From the NCBI GenBank assembly GCA_903916735.1, contig CAIWXX010000082.1, forward strand, positions 1-64,000: DNA of 64,000 nucleotides, read 5' to 3'. The translations under genes were made by a program, and so were the position numbers. Shown in pieces: positions 26,372 through 36,432 of the stretch (the first letter of the stretch is position 1; every line of letters starts with the position of its first letter). The notes below the pieces were generated by a model. It worked only from the letters and a program-made list of their open reading frames with translations, ran no database searches and was not told where the DNA came from. Origin of the DNA: an uncultured Acidobacteriota bacterium (GTDB lineage: Bacteria; Acidobacteriota; CAIWXX01).

Positions 26372-29083
26372 ATGGGCAAGAAACTGTCTCAAGTTCTCGA
26401 AGAATCCGGAATTCCTTTGAATTTTCAAGCCGGCGGCACAGCATCCGGCGAGGTGGCGAATCGGGAGATCACACGCGAGCCGGGTGAGCGAGCCAAGAAA
26501 CTGAGGGATCTCTATTTCCAGACGCTTTCATCCGCCACTAATGAATTCCCATATTGGTATACACGCAAATACCGGGAGCTCGACAACGAAGTCCCGGTCG
26601 TCCGCCGTGCATTAGCTTTGAAGACGGCATTTTCCCACCTCACTCCGGTCATCTATCCGGGAGAGTTGCTTGTGATGGGCAAGGCATCCTACTACCGCGG
26701 GTCGTTCCCGATGCCCTGGCTCTCTGAGGGCTATTACATGGCGCGGGAAGATGAGTTATATCAAGCCGCACTCGCTCGCGGCAGCGCCAGCGCCGATGAA
26801 GTTTCAAAGTTCGGTGCCGGCGGCGGAAACGTGACTCGGGATTTCGGGAAGGTCATATCCATCGCCGGAAAATTCGGGATGCGGCGCGAAGAAGTCCCCG
26901 CCATGCTCAAAGTGGCGAGAGAATGGGTGAATAAATCTGTCGACGACCTCGGGCACAAATACGAGCAAATGGTTCCCGGCTACGATATCAAAGAAGCCAT
27001 CATGCGGTCCGTGGTCTGCATGTTCGACTCGGGCTACACGCTGCCGCAGGGGCGTGAAGTCATCAACTACTACTATCCGCTCCAGTACGGCTTCGACGGG
27101 CTGATGGCGATTGCACGGGAGAAAAAGGCCGATGTCGCCGGAAAACCCGGCGGCGACGGCATGACCGGCATGAACCGCCTTTATAACTACGAAGCCGTTA
27201 TCCACGTGCTCGAAGGAATCCAGGCATGGATCCTTAATTATGCAAAGGAAGCACGACGGCTCGAATCCATCGAAGAGAACCCGCAACAGAAGCGGGAATA
27301 TGGAGAAATCGTCGAGTGCCTCGACTGGATCGCGCACCATCAGCCTCGGACATTCCGCGAGGCACTGCAGCTGAGCTGGATCATTCACATCGCCGTGCTC
27401 AATGAGGATGCCATTTCCGGCTTGTCCCCGGGTCGCCTGGGCCAGGTGCTCTCTCCGTGGTTCGAACAAGACATCGAATCCGGTGGAATCACCGAGCGCG
27501 AAGTCATCGAGCTACTCGAATGCATGCGAGTCAAATTCACATGCATCGATTGTTTCGCGTCAATGGGTGTCGTTGGAGGCGTCCTCTCGGGCAATACCTT
27601 CAACAACCTGAGCATCGGCGGGCTCACGCCGGACGGCAAACCCGCGTGCAACAGGCTCGAGACGCTCATCCTCGAAGCATCTATTTCCTGCATGACCACG
27701 CAGCCCACACTGACCGTGCTCTATGACGACAAGCTGCCCGAGGATTTTCTCCTCAAAGCAATCGAATGCGTCAAGACGGGCACCGGCTACCCTGCATTCG
27801 TCAATAACCGGGTGGCGGTAGAATTCCTCATGAATCACTATCGACCCGAAGGAATGACGCTCGATGAAGCCCGGTCCTTCGCCATCGGCGGTTGCCTTGA
27901 AACATCGCCCTGTTCCTGGATGCCGCTCACGTTGAACGGCAAGAAAAGCATGATTCCCGGCGGATCGGGTCAGCCGACCAGCGTCGGCGTTCATTTTATC
28001 TCGCTGCCCAAAATCCTCGAGCTGACGCTCTTTGACGGGATGGATCACCGGACCGGGATCCGGGTATTCCCTGCGCATGAAAAAAAACTCGATACTTTCG
28101 AAGAGCTTTTCAATCAGGTCAAAGCCTATTTCGCGAAATCAGTGGAAGTCCTGTCACTCACCAATAACATTCAGCACGATATCTGGCGGAAGAACAACAT
28201 GGCTGTTTTCAATTCCGTTCTGAAACCTGATTGCCTGGAGAAGGGCCACCTCATCAACGAGCTGGGATATCGTTATAACGCGACTCACAACGTTGAAATC
28301 TGCGCAGCAATCAACCTTGTCAACAGTCTGGCCGCGCTGAAGAAGATCGTCTACGAGGACAAAATCCATTCTCTCGATGAGATGCGTGAAGCGATCAGGG
28401 CCAATTTTGGATTCAAAAACGCGTCCGAAGTGGGATCTTTCTCGCTCGCCGATCAGGAAAAGCACGACAAAGATGACCGGTTCGATCGGATTCATCATCT
28501 CTGCCTGACGGCCCCTAAATATGGCAATGATGACCCTTATGTCGATTCCATCCTCAGGGAATGGGAAAACTGGTTCTGTACGATGTGCTACGACTTCGAA
28601 TCCCTGAATGCAAGGAAATACTATTCCTGCCAGATATCCGTTTCGACGCATGCACCTATGGGCGCCGCCACGTTGGCTTCGCCTGATGGAAGACTCAGCG
28701 GGACGACATTCGCCGATGGATCCATGTCGGCGTATCCCGGCACCGACCGCAAAGGCCCTTACGCTCTCTTCACATCGGCCACATGCTGGGACCATTCCAA
28801 ATCTCAGAATTCTCAAATGAATTTCAAAGTCCATCCGACGGCCGTGCGCGGAGTCGCGGGATCGCGGAAGCTCCTGGAGTTAACGCGAGCGTATCTGCGG
28901 AATGGTGGATTTCACATTCAGTATAATGTAGTGGACTCACGTGTGCTCAAGGACGCTCAAGCGCGTCCTGATCAGTACCGCGACCTGCTCGTGCGGGTGG
29001 CGGGGTTCACTCAGTATTGGGTCGAAATCGGGAAACCCATACAAGACGAAGTTATCGCCCGGACTGAATACGAGAGGGTTTGA
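26372..29083 (+). CDS. hpdB: 4-hydroxyphenylacetate decarboxylase large subunit (glycyl-radical enzyme)
   Basis: This 903-residue glycyl-radical enzyme would decarboxylate 4-hydroxyphenylacetate to p-cresol under anoxic conditions. The thiyl Cys and adjacent Glu lie in GGCLETSP (Cys508, Glu510) and the radical Gly is in [12 protein letters not shown] (Gly878). Compared with the Clostridium scatologenes enzyme as I remember it (Cys503, Glu505, His536, Glu637, Gly873, Ser344, Phe405), all seven occur here at a constant +5 offset, including His541 and Glu642 of the substrate pocket. The start at 26372 has GAGGGGG upstream; the frame opens earlier without family similarity. The small subunit gene overlaps its stop by one base and the activase follows. 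Phenylacetate and indoleacetate decarboxylases are the alternatives; the small subunit and pocket favour the hydroxyphenyl substrate. Confidence 0.88.
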   Translation: MGKKLSQVLEESGIPLNFQAGGTASGEVANREITREPGERAKKLRDLYFQTLSSATNEFPYWYTRKYRELDNEVPVVRRALALKTAFSHLTPVIYPGELLVMGKASYYRGSFPMPWLSEGYYMAREDELYQAALARGSASADEVSKFGAGGGNVTRDFGKVISIAGKFGMRREEVPAMLKVAREWVNKSVDDLGHKYEQMVPGYDIKEAIMRSVVCMFDSGYTLPQGREVINYYYPLQYGFDGLMAIAREKKADVAGKPGGDGMTGMNRLYNYEAVIHVLEGIQAWILNYAKEARRLESIEENPQQKREYGEIVECLDWIAHHQPRTFREALQLSWIIHIAVLNEDAISGLSPGRLGQVLSPWFEQDIESGGITEREVIELLECMRVKFTCIDCFASMGVVGGVLSGNTFNNLSIGGLTPDGKPACNRLETLILEASISCMTTQPTLTVLYDDKLPEDFLLKAIECVKTGTGYPAFVNNRVAVEFLMNHYRPEGMTLDEARSFAIGGCLETSPCSWMPLTLNGKKSMIPGGSGQPTSVGVHFISLPKILELTLFDGMDHRTGIRVFPAHEKKLDTFEELFNQVKAYFAKSVEVLSLTNNIQHDIWRKNNMAVFNSVLKPDCLEKGHLINELGYRYNATHNVEICAAINLVNSLAALKKIVYEDKIHSLDEMREAIRANFGFKNASEVGSFSLADQEKHDKDDRFDRIHHLCLTAPKYGNDDPYVDSILREWENWFCTMCYDFESLNARKYYSCQISVSTHAPMGAATLASPDGRLSGTTFADGSMSAYPGTDRKGPYALFTSATCWDHSKSQNSQMNFKVHPTAVRGVAGSRKLLELTRAYLRNGGFHIQYNVVDSRVLKDAQARPDQYRDLLVRVAGFTQYWVEIGKPIQDEVIARTEYERV

Positions 29084-29367
29084 TGGTAAGCGAGACACTG
29101 ACCCATATGGATTGCCGGAATTATGCCCCCGTAGATGCCGCTAAAGGCATCTGTCACAGGACCAAACAATTGGTCGTGGCCGATGATCATCGATGCGATG
29201 CTTTCACTAAACTCCCCAAGTGCAAGCACTGCGAGCATTATCTGGCCGGCAAAGAGCTCTATACCGGCATCTGCCGCGCCGTCAAAGACACCCCGATGAC
29301 ATACCCTGACCTCGCAGCCGTCACCTGTGACTGGTTCCAGTGGAATGACAGGAAGCCCCAAAAATAA
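29083..29367 (+). CDS. hpdC: 4-hydroxyphenylacetate decarboxylase small subunit, two [4Fe-4S] clusters
   Basis: This 94-residue iron-sulfur protein is the partner unique to the Hpd branch of glycyl-radical decarboxylases. It retains the eight-ligand pattern: HMDC (His8, Cys11), KGIC, HRC for the first cluster; KCKHC, GIC and TCDW for the second. The family length is about 85-95. The ATG at 29083 overlaps the hpdB stop (TGATG), implying tight stoichiometric coupling. In the Clostridium enzyme the small subunit stabilises the complex and may control the radical. Its presence is the best genomic mark separating this from phenylacetate or indoleacetate decarboxylases. Confidence 0.88.
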   Translation: MVSETLTHMDCRNYAPVDAAKGICHRTKQLVVADDHRCDAFTKLPKCKHCEHYLAGKELYTGICRAVKDTPMTYPDLAAVTCDWFQWNDRKPQK

Positions 29368-30310
29368 CAGCCATGACACCGAGCCGATGGGCGTCATTTT
29401 CGATATCCAGGGGTACTCTGTTCATGATGGCCCCGGTTGCCGGACCGTGGTGTTTCTCAGCGGCTGTCCTCTGAGGTGCCTCTGGTGCGCCAATCCCGAA
29501 GGACTTGCACTGAACCCCAAGCTGCTGTTTTTGCAAACCCAATGCCGGCACGATTGCCGTCGCTGTGCGGATGCATGCCATCATAATGCCGTCGCATTCA
29601 CCCGGGAAGGGCATCCGCAGTTTGATCGTTCCCGTTGTGATCGGTGTGCAGCATTCGAGTGTGTCGCAGCATGCTTCAATGGCGCTCTGAGGATTGCCGG
29701 AAAGACGATCCTGCTTCCGGATCTTATGAAGATCCTCAATCGGGATAGGAACTTCTGGGGTGAGAAGGGTGGGGTGACATTTGGAGGCGGCGAGCCGTTA
29801 TTTCAGAAGGATTTCGTTCTTGCGGCATTGAAACAATGCCGGGACGCGTATATTCACACAGCCCTCGAAACGTCGGCCCATGTTGAAGGCGGGGTTTTCC
29901 AAGAAGCTCTCCGCTGGACTGATTGGCTGTTCATTGATCTCAAGCAGATGGATGAGGAGGCTCATCGGAGAGCAACCGGGATCGGAAATGTACTCATCCT
30001 CAGGAATCTCGCATCGATTGCCTCTTTGGGCTGGCCGGGGCGAGCCATCGTCCGTATTCCAATTGTTCCCGAGTTTAATGACAGCTCTGAGAACATTAGA
30101 AAATCGGCGGAGTTTCTCCACTCCGTGGGTTTGCATGAGGTCCAGCTCCTCCCCTTTCACCGGCTCGGGAGTTCAAAATACCGCCAGCTGGGAATGGCAT
30201 TTGATCTCGATGAGTTGAAGCCGCCATCTGATGAATCGATGAGAGTCATTGCAGAGATCTTCATCTCTAAAGGCTTTTCCTGCTACATCGATCACGAAGC
30301 GCCGTTCTGA
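29345..30310 (+). CDS. hpdA: Glycyl-radical-enzyme activase (radical SAM), Hpd type
   Basis: This 321-residue radical SAM protein generates the glycyl radical on HpdB. The SAM-cluster motif is SGCPLRCLWCANPEG (C-x3-C-x2-C). A ferredoxin-like insert follows with two further cluster motifs, CRHDCRRCADAC and CDRCAAFECVAAC, as in HpdA and other long activases. GGGEPLF and the IPIVPEFND strands complete the barrel. I take the ATG at 29345, which overlaps hpdC by 23 bp; MGVIFDIQGYSVHDGPG at 29387 is an alternative start. With hpdB and hpdC it makes a compact three-gene unit. Confidence 0.88.
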   Translation: MTGSPKNNSHDTEPMGVIFDIQGYSVHDGPGCRTVVFLSGCPLRCLWCANPEGLALNPKLLFLQTQCRHDCRRCADACHHNAVAFTREGHPQFDRSRCDRCAAFECVAACFNGALRIAGKTILLPDLMKILNRDRNFWGEKGGVTFGGGEPLFQKDFVLAALKQCRDAYIHTALETSAHVEGGVFQEALRWTDWLFIDLKQMDEEAHRRATGIGNVLILRNLASIASLGWPGRAIVRIPIVPEFNDSSENIRKSAEFLHSVGLHEVQLLPFHRLGSSKYRQLGMAFDLDELKPPSDESMRVIAEIFISKGFSCYIDHEAPF

Positions 30311-30511
30311 GGACAGATCACTCATAGGTTGTGGAATTCGATGATGGTATTGCGGTGTGAGTCATGACGACGGCCAGGATGGAGCTCCGGGGTCTGTTGA
30401 TCACCGAAAAGGAGAAAGGCTGTTTCAGGGCTTGAACAGTTTCGATGGCATCGTGACATCGAAAGGTTCGCCCGATGTCGAGGATTATCCATGCGAGCCG
30501 GATACATTATC

Positions 30512-30541
30512 TTGACAGTGCCGATTGGTCGGCACTAAGAT
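30512..30541 (+). promoter_or_regulatory. Sigma70-type promoter with a palindromic operator as spacer
   Basis: TTGACA at 30512-30517 and TAAGAT at 30536-30541 are separated by 18 nt. Those 18 nt, GTGCCGATTGGTCGGCAC, form a perfect 7-bp inverted repeat around TTGG. It lies 180 bp before the TonB-receptor start and is the only strong promoter-like match I see in that gap. Confidence 0.6.
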
Positions 30542-30720
30542 GACAATCTTGCATCGGGGACGATCAACAGTCCCTCGAAAACACACGATTAAATTTCTCA
30601 CCTTAACGGATGGGGAAATGGCAACGAATGAACTTGCCTGCTCATTCTCCAGAGAATCTAGCCCGCGGACTTTCTCAAAATGAAAAAAACAATACATCTA
30701 TTTTTTCAGGAGGTGAAGCT

Positions 30721-33700
30721 GTGAAGAAACACACACGGCTGTCTTTGCCTATGTGTTTCGCTATCGCGATCGTCATAATCCTTGGCTGCATCCGCGTTTC
30801 CGCTCAATCGATTCAGTACGGGAAATTGACCGGATCGATCACGGCGGAGACCGGTGAAGCACTCCCGGGTGTATCGGTTGAGATCAGCAGCCCTGCCCTT
30901 GTCAGCGGGACACGATCGACGACCACCACGATTACGGGTTCCTATGTTTTTCTCAATTTGCCGGTCGGCGTGTACAAAATCACGGCGACGCTGGAGGGAT
31001 TCAAGACGGCCATTCATGAGGGTATCGTCATTGACGCCGGCTCTGCGGCGACGATCGATATTCCGATGGCAGTGGGGGGAATCAATGAAAGCATCACCGT
31101 GACGGCGACGGGTCCGGTCATCGACACCCGGAACTCGACGGTCGAAACGAGACTCGACAAGGAGCTCATCGAGAAACTGCCGACGAGCCGTGATGCTTTC
31201 TATGATCTGGCACTGACGGCTCCCGGCATGTTCGATGCGGGCAAGGATGCCAGCTGGCTGCCCAGTCCGACTGCCTATGGCAGCGGGACCAATGAAAACG
31301 CCTTTCTGGTCAACGGCGTCAATACGACGAACCCGCGAGGTGGATCCTTCGGATCCCTGGTCAACGTCAACTACAACGCCATCGAAGAAGTCAGGATTGT
31401 CTCGCTGGGCGCAAAAGCCGAATACGGCAGTTCAACCGGCGTGGCGGTCGACGTCATCACGAAATCAGGAAGCAATGAGCTCGGCGGCAACGTGAGCGTT
31501 TTCTCCCAGCTCGGCACCCCCTCCGACAATATGCCCGATCCAAGCAATTTCGATGATAGAGGCTGGTTGGTGCTCGATCCCACCACCCATCTCGTGAGCA
31601 AAACACATAAGGACGAGGAATTCAACGCAACCCTGGGCGGCCCGATCGTCAAGAATAAAGCCTGGTTTTATGGTGGGTTCGATTATGTTCGCGAAGATCT
31701 GAAGAAGCCTCTATGGCCTGTTATTCTGAGCAGCAAGGGCCGCTATGCCGACATCAAGGTCACGACAGAGCCTTTGAAAAACAACCGTGCCTGGATGGCT
31801 TATCACTTCGAGCGAGGCACGGATTCCGGGGACACGTGGGGCGATAATGTACCGTGGGATTCCGAGCTTCAATTCGGCGATGCCAAAACCAACCATACAA
31901 TTTCATCCGAGTGGCAGTGGTTCCCGAGCTCGACAAATCTTCTTACATTCAAGTACCTCGGCTTCTGGACCGACTGGAATCCCAACCCACCCGAAAACGC
32001 GCCGCAAAATCCCGGCTACATCAACTGGTGGAAATGGCAGGCGTTCGGCGTCAATGGGCATTTCCCGTTTATAGAAGGCCGCAATGCGAACCGCCAGACG
32101 ATCCAGGCCGATTTTTCGAAGTATATCGAAGATTTCCTGGGCGAACAGGATATCAAGTTCGGAGTTCAATATACGAAAGGCCACGATAATGAGCTTAACG
32201 GCTATTTCGTTGGATACGGAAATTTCGCCTATCCTCTCCGATGGAATCAGGACATCAATTATTGTGTACAGAACTATGGCGACACCGGCATGCTGTGGTA
32301 TGTCAACCAGACATTCCTCCCTCCCACGTTGACAGCCACTCAGTTCAAGCAGGGTGGGTTCTTTTTCGATGACCAGTGGACCCCCATGAAGCGCTTGACC
32401 GTCAACGTGGGGCTCCGCTTCGACAACATGTCGAACAAGTACGGCATCGGGAAAGTCTATGACAATCCAACATCGCCGAACGATGTTCCCGACAATCTTC
32501 GAGTGGTCCGCGATCGAAAGGGCACGGACAATGTTTTTGATTTCAACAATTGGTCTCCGCGAATCGGAGCGACCTACACGATCACCGAGGATGGAAAGAC
32601 GGTTGTTCGAGGCAACTTCGGTCGATACTATTCGCCTGTCGGCACGGAGAACCTGCGACGAGTCGGGCCGGATATGCCGCTGCTCCGGACTCACGAACTT
32701 TACATGAACATCCCATGGGATCTTGTCGATCTCAATCACAACGGCTATATCGATCCTGAAGAAGTCACCGCCGCGGCACGGCTGTTGAAGGGCAGGACTC
32801 CCTACGCTGATAAATGGACCGAGTCCGATCCGTCGTGGCTATGTAAGGTGGCTCCGGGCACAAAGAATCAGTTCTCCGATCAATTGACCTGCAACTTCGA
32901 ACGGGAGATCATGCGGGATCTCTCTTTCTCCGCCACATTCATGCATAAGCGCACAGGAAACATCCTCATGAACTGGCCGATCAACCGTGCAACCGGGAAG
33001 CCGTACGAATACGAACGGAAACACTGGACGACGCCATATGGCAGAGAGGTTGATCTCTACAGCATTGTCTGGAAGGACTACAATGGCGACGGTGTCGTTG
33101 ATTTGAATGACGTCGAGTGGATCAACCTGAATACCGATTACGTTGTCCAGAACCTGCCGAAAGGGTTTGAGGGAATCGACTCAGACCGAACCTTCAACGG
33201 CCTGCAGTTTGTGTTGAACAAGCACTATGCCGATCGCTGGCAGATGCTTTTCTCGTTCCTCTATTCCGATTCCAATGGGCCGGCAAACCGCACCAACTAT
33301 CAGGATTGGAACATCGAAGGGCCGGAGATCATGGACGCCGCTTTCGTCAGCAGCCCCAATCAGCTCCTTAATAATACGGGCCCTTTGCCGTTCACGTCCA
33401 AATACGAGGTCAAGCTTTCCGGGACGTATCAAATCCCCAAGACCGGGATCGATGTGGGAGCACGCTTTAGATACAACTCGGGGCGCGCCTACTGGTTCCT
33501 CGCCGAATATCCTCGCATTACGCCCGACACGCAACCAGTAAACGGCGTCATCGATACCGGTAATTTGATCGTCGGCATCGACCCAAACAAACCTCTGCGC
33601 CTGCCTCCGGAGAAGATCCTTGATCTCAGATTGGAACGTACAATCGACATGGGGAAATACAATAACCTCACCGTGAGTTTTGATGTCTTCAACATTTTCA

Positions 33701-33807
33701 ACTCCAATACCGTCGTGAACGCCGACTATCAATATGACCCGGGCAAGGTGACCGCTGTCGTTGCTCCTCCACGCAAATTCAAACTCGGTGTTTCCTATAC
33801 ATTCTAG
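30721..33807 (+). CDS. TonB-dependent outer-membrane receptor with N-terminal carboxypeptidase-regulatory domain
   Basis: This 1028-residue outer-membrane protein has a signal peptide (cleavage after RVSAQ), a CarboxypepD_reg beta-sandwich (GKLTGSITAETGEALPGVSV), a plug domain (RLDKELIEKLPTSRDAFYDL, FLVNGVNTTNP) and a long barrel ending in aromatic PRKFKLGVSYTF. The start is the GTG at 30721 with TCAGGAGGTGA immediately upstream; the frame opens 37 codons earlier. This large form, lacking an obvious TonB box, is the Acidobacteriota/OMP-repeat type that takes up oligosaccharides or peptides. The ExbB/ExbD/TonB set is at 53133-55510. Next to a glucosaminidase operon, a chitosan- or chitin-derived ligand is a reasonable guess. 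A terminator follows. Confidence 0.9.
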   Translation: MKKHTRLSLPMCFAIAIVIILGCIRVSAQSIQYGKLTGSITAETGEALPGVSVEISSPALVSGTRSTTTTITGSYVFLNLPVGVYKITATLEGFKTAIHEGIVIDAGSAATIDIPMAVGGINESITVTATGPVIDTRNSTVETRLDKELIEKLPTSRDAFYDLALTAPGMFDAGKDASWLPSPTAYGSGTNENAFLVNGVNTTNPRGGSFGSLVNVNYNAIEEVRIVSLGAKAEYGSSTGVAVDVITKSGSNELGGNVSVFSQLGTPSDNMPDPSNFDDRGWLVLDPTTHLVSKTHKDEEFNATLGGPIVKNKAWFYGGFDYVREDLKKPLWPVILSSKGRYADIKVTTEPLKNNRAWMAYHFERGTDSGDTWGDNVPWDSELQFGDAKTNHTISSEWQWFPSSTNLLTFKYLGFWTDWNPNPPENAPQNPGYINWWKWQAFGVNGHFPFIEGRNANRQTIQADFSKYIEDFLGEQDIKFGVQYTKGHDNELNGYFVGYGNFAYPLRWNQDINYCVQNYGDTGMLWYVNQTFLPPTLTATQFKQGGFFFDDQWTPMKRLTVNVGLRFDNMSNKYGIGKVYDNPTSPNDVPDNLRVVRDRKGTDNVFDFNNWSPRIGATYTITEDGKTVVRGNFGRYYSPVGTENLRRVGPDMPLLRTHELYMNIPWDLVDLNHNGYIDPEEVTAAARLLKGRTPYADKWTESDPSWLCKVAPGTKNQFSDQLTCNFEREIMRDLSFSATFMHKRTGNILMNWPINRATGKPYEYERKHWTTPYGREVDLYSIVWKDYNGDGVVDLNDVEWINLNTDYVVQNLPKGFEGIDSDRTFNGLQFVLNKHYADRWQMLFSFLYSDSNGPANRTNYQDWNIEGPEIMDAAFVSSPNQLLNNTGPLPFTSKYEVKLSGTYQIPKTGIDVGARFRYNSGRAYWFLAEYPRITPDTQPVNGVIDTGNLIVGIDPNKPLRLPPEKILDLRLERTIDMGKYNNLTVSFDVFNIFNSNTVVNADYQYDPGKVTAVVAPPRKFKLGVSYTF

Positions 33808-33831
33808 AATCAAGGGGAGCGAACATCAGAT

Positions 33832-33865
33832 GCGGGAAGGCCGGTCAACGACCTTCCTGCTTTTT
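33832..33865 (+). terminator. Rho-independent terminator
   Basis: GCGGGAAGG (33832-33840) pairs with CCTTCCTGC (33852-33860), with one mismatch, and is followed by TTTTT. It ends the TonB-receptor transcript. Confidence 0.8.
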
Positions 33866-34062
33866 CAAATGGCCCTGGGGTATCGATCGGTTTCAGGGAT
33901 TTCATCGCCCCCTTTTATCGGACGAAGATGACTGAGAGGCATCGCCGGTCATGGCCGCTCTCGGCTCTCCGCCAACGCCGTTTTCCTTCAATGAGATTCC
34001 CGCTGGACATATGAGGTTCGCTCGGTGATGCGTATCAGAATTCTCTCTTGTAGAATGCACGC

Positions 34063-36432
34063 ATGACCAAGATGAAATTTGTCCGGCGGGGTTTGCTTGG
34101 GTTCGCCGGCATCGCCGCATGCGCCGGCGCCGCGTTTCTGATATATCGGCATAGACTCTTGCCCGATCGCTCAATGACCGAGTCATTGAAGGAACTCGCA
34201 CTCTCTCAGCCAAACGTTGTCATCATCACCATGGACACGACGCGTTCCGATCATCTGTCCTGCTACGGATCCGTGGAAAGTGAAACTCCAAATCTGGATG
34301 CGATTGCCCGACAGGGCATCCTTTTCCGCCAGTGCATCACAGCAGCCCCATTGACGCTGCCCTCCCACTGCTCAATCATGACGGGTCTCTATCCCACTTA
34401 TCATGGCGTCAGAGTCAACGGCAACACGGCGCTCTCTTCGGTGAGCACGACGATGGCCGAGGTCTTCGCCAAGAGTGGCTATCATTGTGGAGCGTTCATC
34501 GGGGCCTTTGTCCTCGACGGGCGCTGGGGCCTGAATCAAGGATTCCACAACTACGATGACCAGTTCGATTTAAAAAAATATAAAAAACTGGACCTCGGCC
34601 TCGTCCAAAGGCCCGGAAATCAGGTCATGGACGCGGCATTGAAGTGGCTCGACGGAGTGGCTGAAAAGCCGTTTTTCGCATGGATTCATCTCTATGATCC
34701 TCATACGCCCTATGAGCCGCCCGAACCCTATCTATCGCGATACGCATATCGAGGCATCAGAGGGCTCTACGATGGCGAAATCGGGTTTATGGACGAACAG
34801 ATCGGCCGTTGCATGGAATGGCTTCGCCAGAAGGGACTCGACAGCAAGACCATCGTGGCGCTCGTGGGAGATCATGGGGAAGGATTGGGCGAGCACGGAG
34901 AATTGACTCATGGATATTATATTTACGATGACGTCGTTCACGTGCCTTTTTTGATGTCGACTCCTTTCAAATCGCTACAGGGAGTCGATGTCTCCACTCA
35001 AGTGAGAACCATCGATATCTTTCCGACCTTGTGCGAAGCGGCAGGCATTCCCGTGCCGAAGGAAGTGCAGGGGAAATCGCTCTGGCCTGTTGTCGCTCAA
35101 GGTGGGAAAGGCGATGATCTCCCCGCCTACAGCGAATCGCTCACACCCAGTCTGCAATATGGTTGGAGTCCCCTGTTCAGCCTGCGCAGTGCCGGATACC
35201 AATACATCGATGCGCCGCGCGCCGAGCTGTATGATCTGAAAAATGATCCCGGAGAACAGATCAATCTGAACGCGACATCTCCTCTTTCAGCTCAGAAAAT
35301 GGAAAAAGCGCTGCATGAGATCATCGCAACATCCAGTACTGGTGCACCTGTGCCCGTGGCCGCCGATCTGGATAAAGAAACAATCGAACGGCTGGCAAGC
35401 CTTGGATATGTGGGCGCGCCGCTGCCTCAACCATCTCCATCAAATTCCGGCAAAGGCTTGATTGATCCCAAGGATATGTTCGATGTTTATGATTCCATTC
35501 AAAAAGCCGGAGAGCTGAACAATAGCGAGCAATATGTTCAGGCGGCCGGTATTCTGGAGTCCGTCATCAAGATTGATCCGGAAAACCCACAAGCCCGACT
35601 GCAGCTCGCAGCCGCCTATGTTGAATTGAACCGCCCGGCTGAGGCCCAGGAGCATCTTGATCATATTCTTAAACGTGATCCCAACAACATCCATGCCCTG
35701 ATCTGCCTCGCCAACATTCTTCAAAAGCAAGGCCGGCCGGACGACGTGATCGGTCTCTGCGAGAAAGCCATACAGGTCGATCAACGGAACACACAGGCAT
35801 ACTCGCTGATCGGCGAATCCTATATGGATGAGAATAAGTTCGATCAAGCCCTGCCCTCTCTTGAAAAGGCCCTCGCCATTCAACCGAAACTCACTCAGAA
35901 TCGCCTCAACCTCGCGGCCTGTCTCATCGGGTTGAAACAGTACAGCCGTGCTGAAAGCATGCTCGATGAACTGATCAAAGAATCCCCAAAATTCCCTCTG
36001 GCTCACTTTCATCTGGGGCTACTGTTCGAAGAACAAGGGGAGATGCAAAAAGCCAGTCAGGCATATCAGGACGAGATCACCCTCTATGGCAACAGTTATC
36101 GAGCGCGTTTCAATCTCGGGCGACTTCTCCTCAGTCAGGGAAACCTGCAAGGTTATCTTGATCAGATGAAGGAAGTCGTTCGCATCGCTCCACAGAATCC
36201 CCTTGGGCGCCTCTTTCTGGCTCGAGGTCTTCTGCGCAAGGGGATCGATAACGACGACGTGCTGGATATGGTTCGACAAGGACTATCTTTTGCGCGGACA
36301 ACCGAACAGAAAGCCCTTGGCTATTTCCTTCTGGCCGATCTTTATAACCGCCGGAACCAGCCACAGATAGCGCGTGAAGCCTTAGAAAAAGCGGATGCTT
36401 TCAAATCACAGTTAACTGGGAGAACTCAATGA
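34063..36432 (+). CDS. Sulfatase-superfamily hydrolase fused to TPR repeats
   Basis: This 789-residue membrane-anchored protein (hydrophobic segment about 10-27) has an alkaline-phosphatase-superfamily domain to about residue 440: NVVIITMDTTRSDHLSCYG with the first metal Asp residues, and ALVGDHGEGLGEHGELTHGY with the second metal site. At the nucleophile position the formylglycine signature C/S-x-P-x-R is replaced by TLPSHCSIMTGLYP, so Thr is the candidate nucleophile and Arg is His. I therefore avoid calling it a true sulfatase. Residues of about 475-780 are about eight TPR units. The pattern is common in Acidobacteriota. It overlaps the next TPR gene by 4 bp (ATGA). Substrate unknown. Confidence 0.85.
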   Translation: MTKMKFVRRGLLGFAGIAACAGAAFLIYRHRLLPDRSMTESLKELALSQPNVVIITMDTTRSDHLSCYGSVESETPNLDAIARQGILFRQCITAAPLTLPSHCSIMTGLYPTYHGVRVNGNTALSSVSTTMAEVFAKSGYHCGAFIGAFVLDGRWGLNQGFHNYDDQFDLKKYKKLDLGLVQRPGNQVMDAALKWLDGVAEKPFFAWIHLYDPHTPYEPPEPYLSRYAYRGIRGLYDGEIGFMDEQIGRCMEWLRQKGLDSKTIVALVGDHGEGLGEHGELTHGYYIYDDVVHVPFLMSTPFKSLQGVDVSTQVRTIDIFPTLCEAAGIPVPKEVQGKSLWPVVAQGGKGDDLPAYSESLTPSLQYGWSPLFSLRSAGYQYIDAPRAELYDLKNDPGEQINLNATSPLSAQKMEKALHEIIATSSTGAPVPVAADLDKETIERLASLGYVGAPLPQPSPSNSGKGLIDPKDMFDVYDSIQKAGELNNSEQYVQAAGILESVIKIDPENPQARLQLAAAYVELNRPAEAQEHLDHILKRDPNNIHALICLANILQKQGRPDDVIGLCEKAIQVDQRNTQAYSLIGESYMDENKFDQALPSLEKALAIQPKLTQNRLNLAACLIGLKQYSRAESMLDELIKESPKFPLAHFHLGLLFEEQGEMQKASQAYQDEITLYGNSYRARFNLGRLLLSQGNLQGYLDQMKEVVRIAPQNPLGRLFLARGLLRKGIDNDDVLDMVRQGLSFARTTEQKALGYFLLADLYNRRNQPQIAREALEKADAFKSQLTGRTQ

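Noticed and set aside
26372-30310. Toluene-forming phenylacetate decarboxylase (PhdAB) or plain pyruvate formate-lyase
   Set aside because: A dedicated small Fe-S subunit is present and the hydroxyphenyl-binding residues are kept; pyruvate formate-lyase would have adjacent Cys-Cys in the active site.
34063-36432. A standard formylglycine sulfatase
   Set aside because: The C/S-x-P-x-R signature is replaced by TLPSH.
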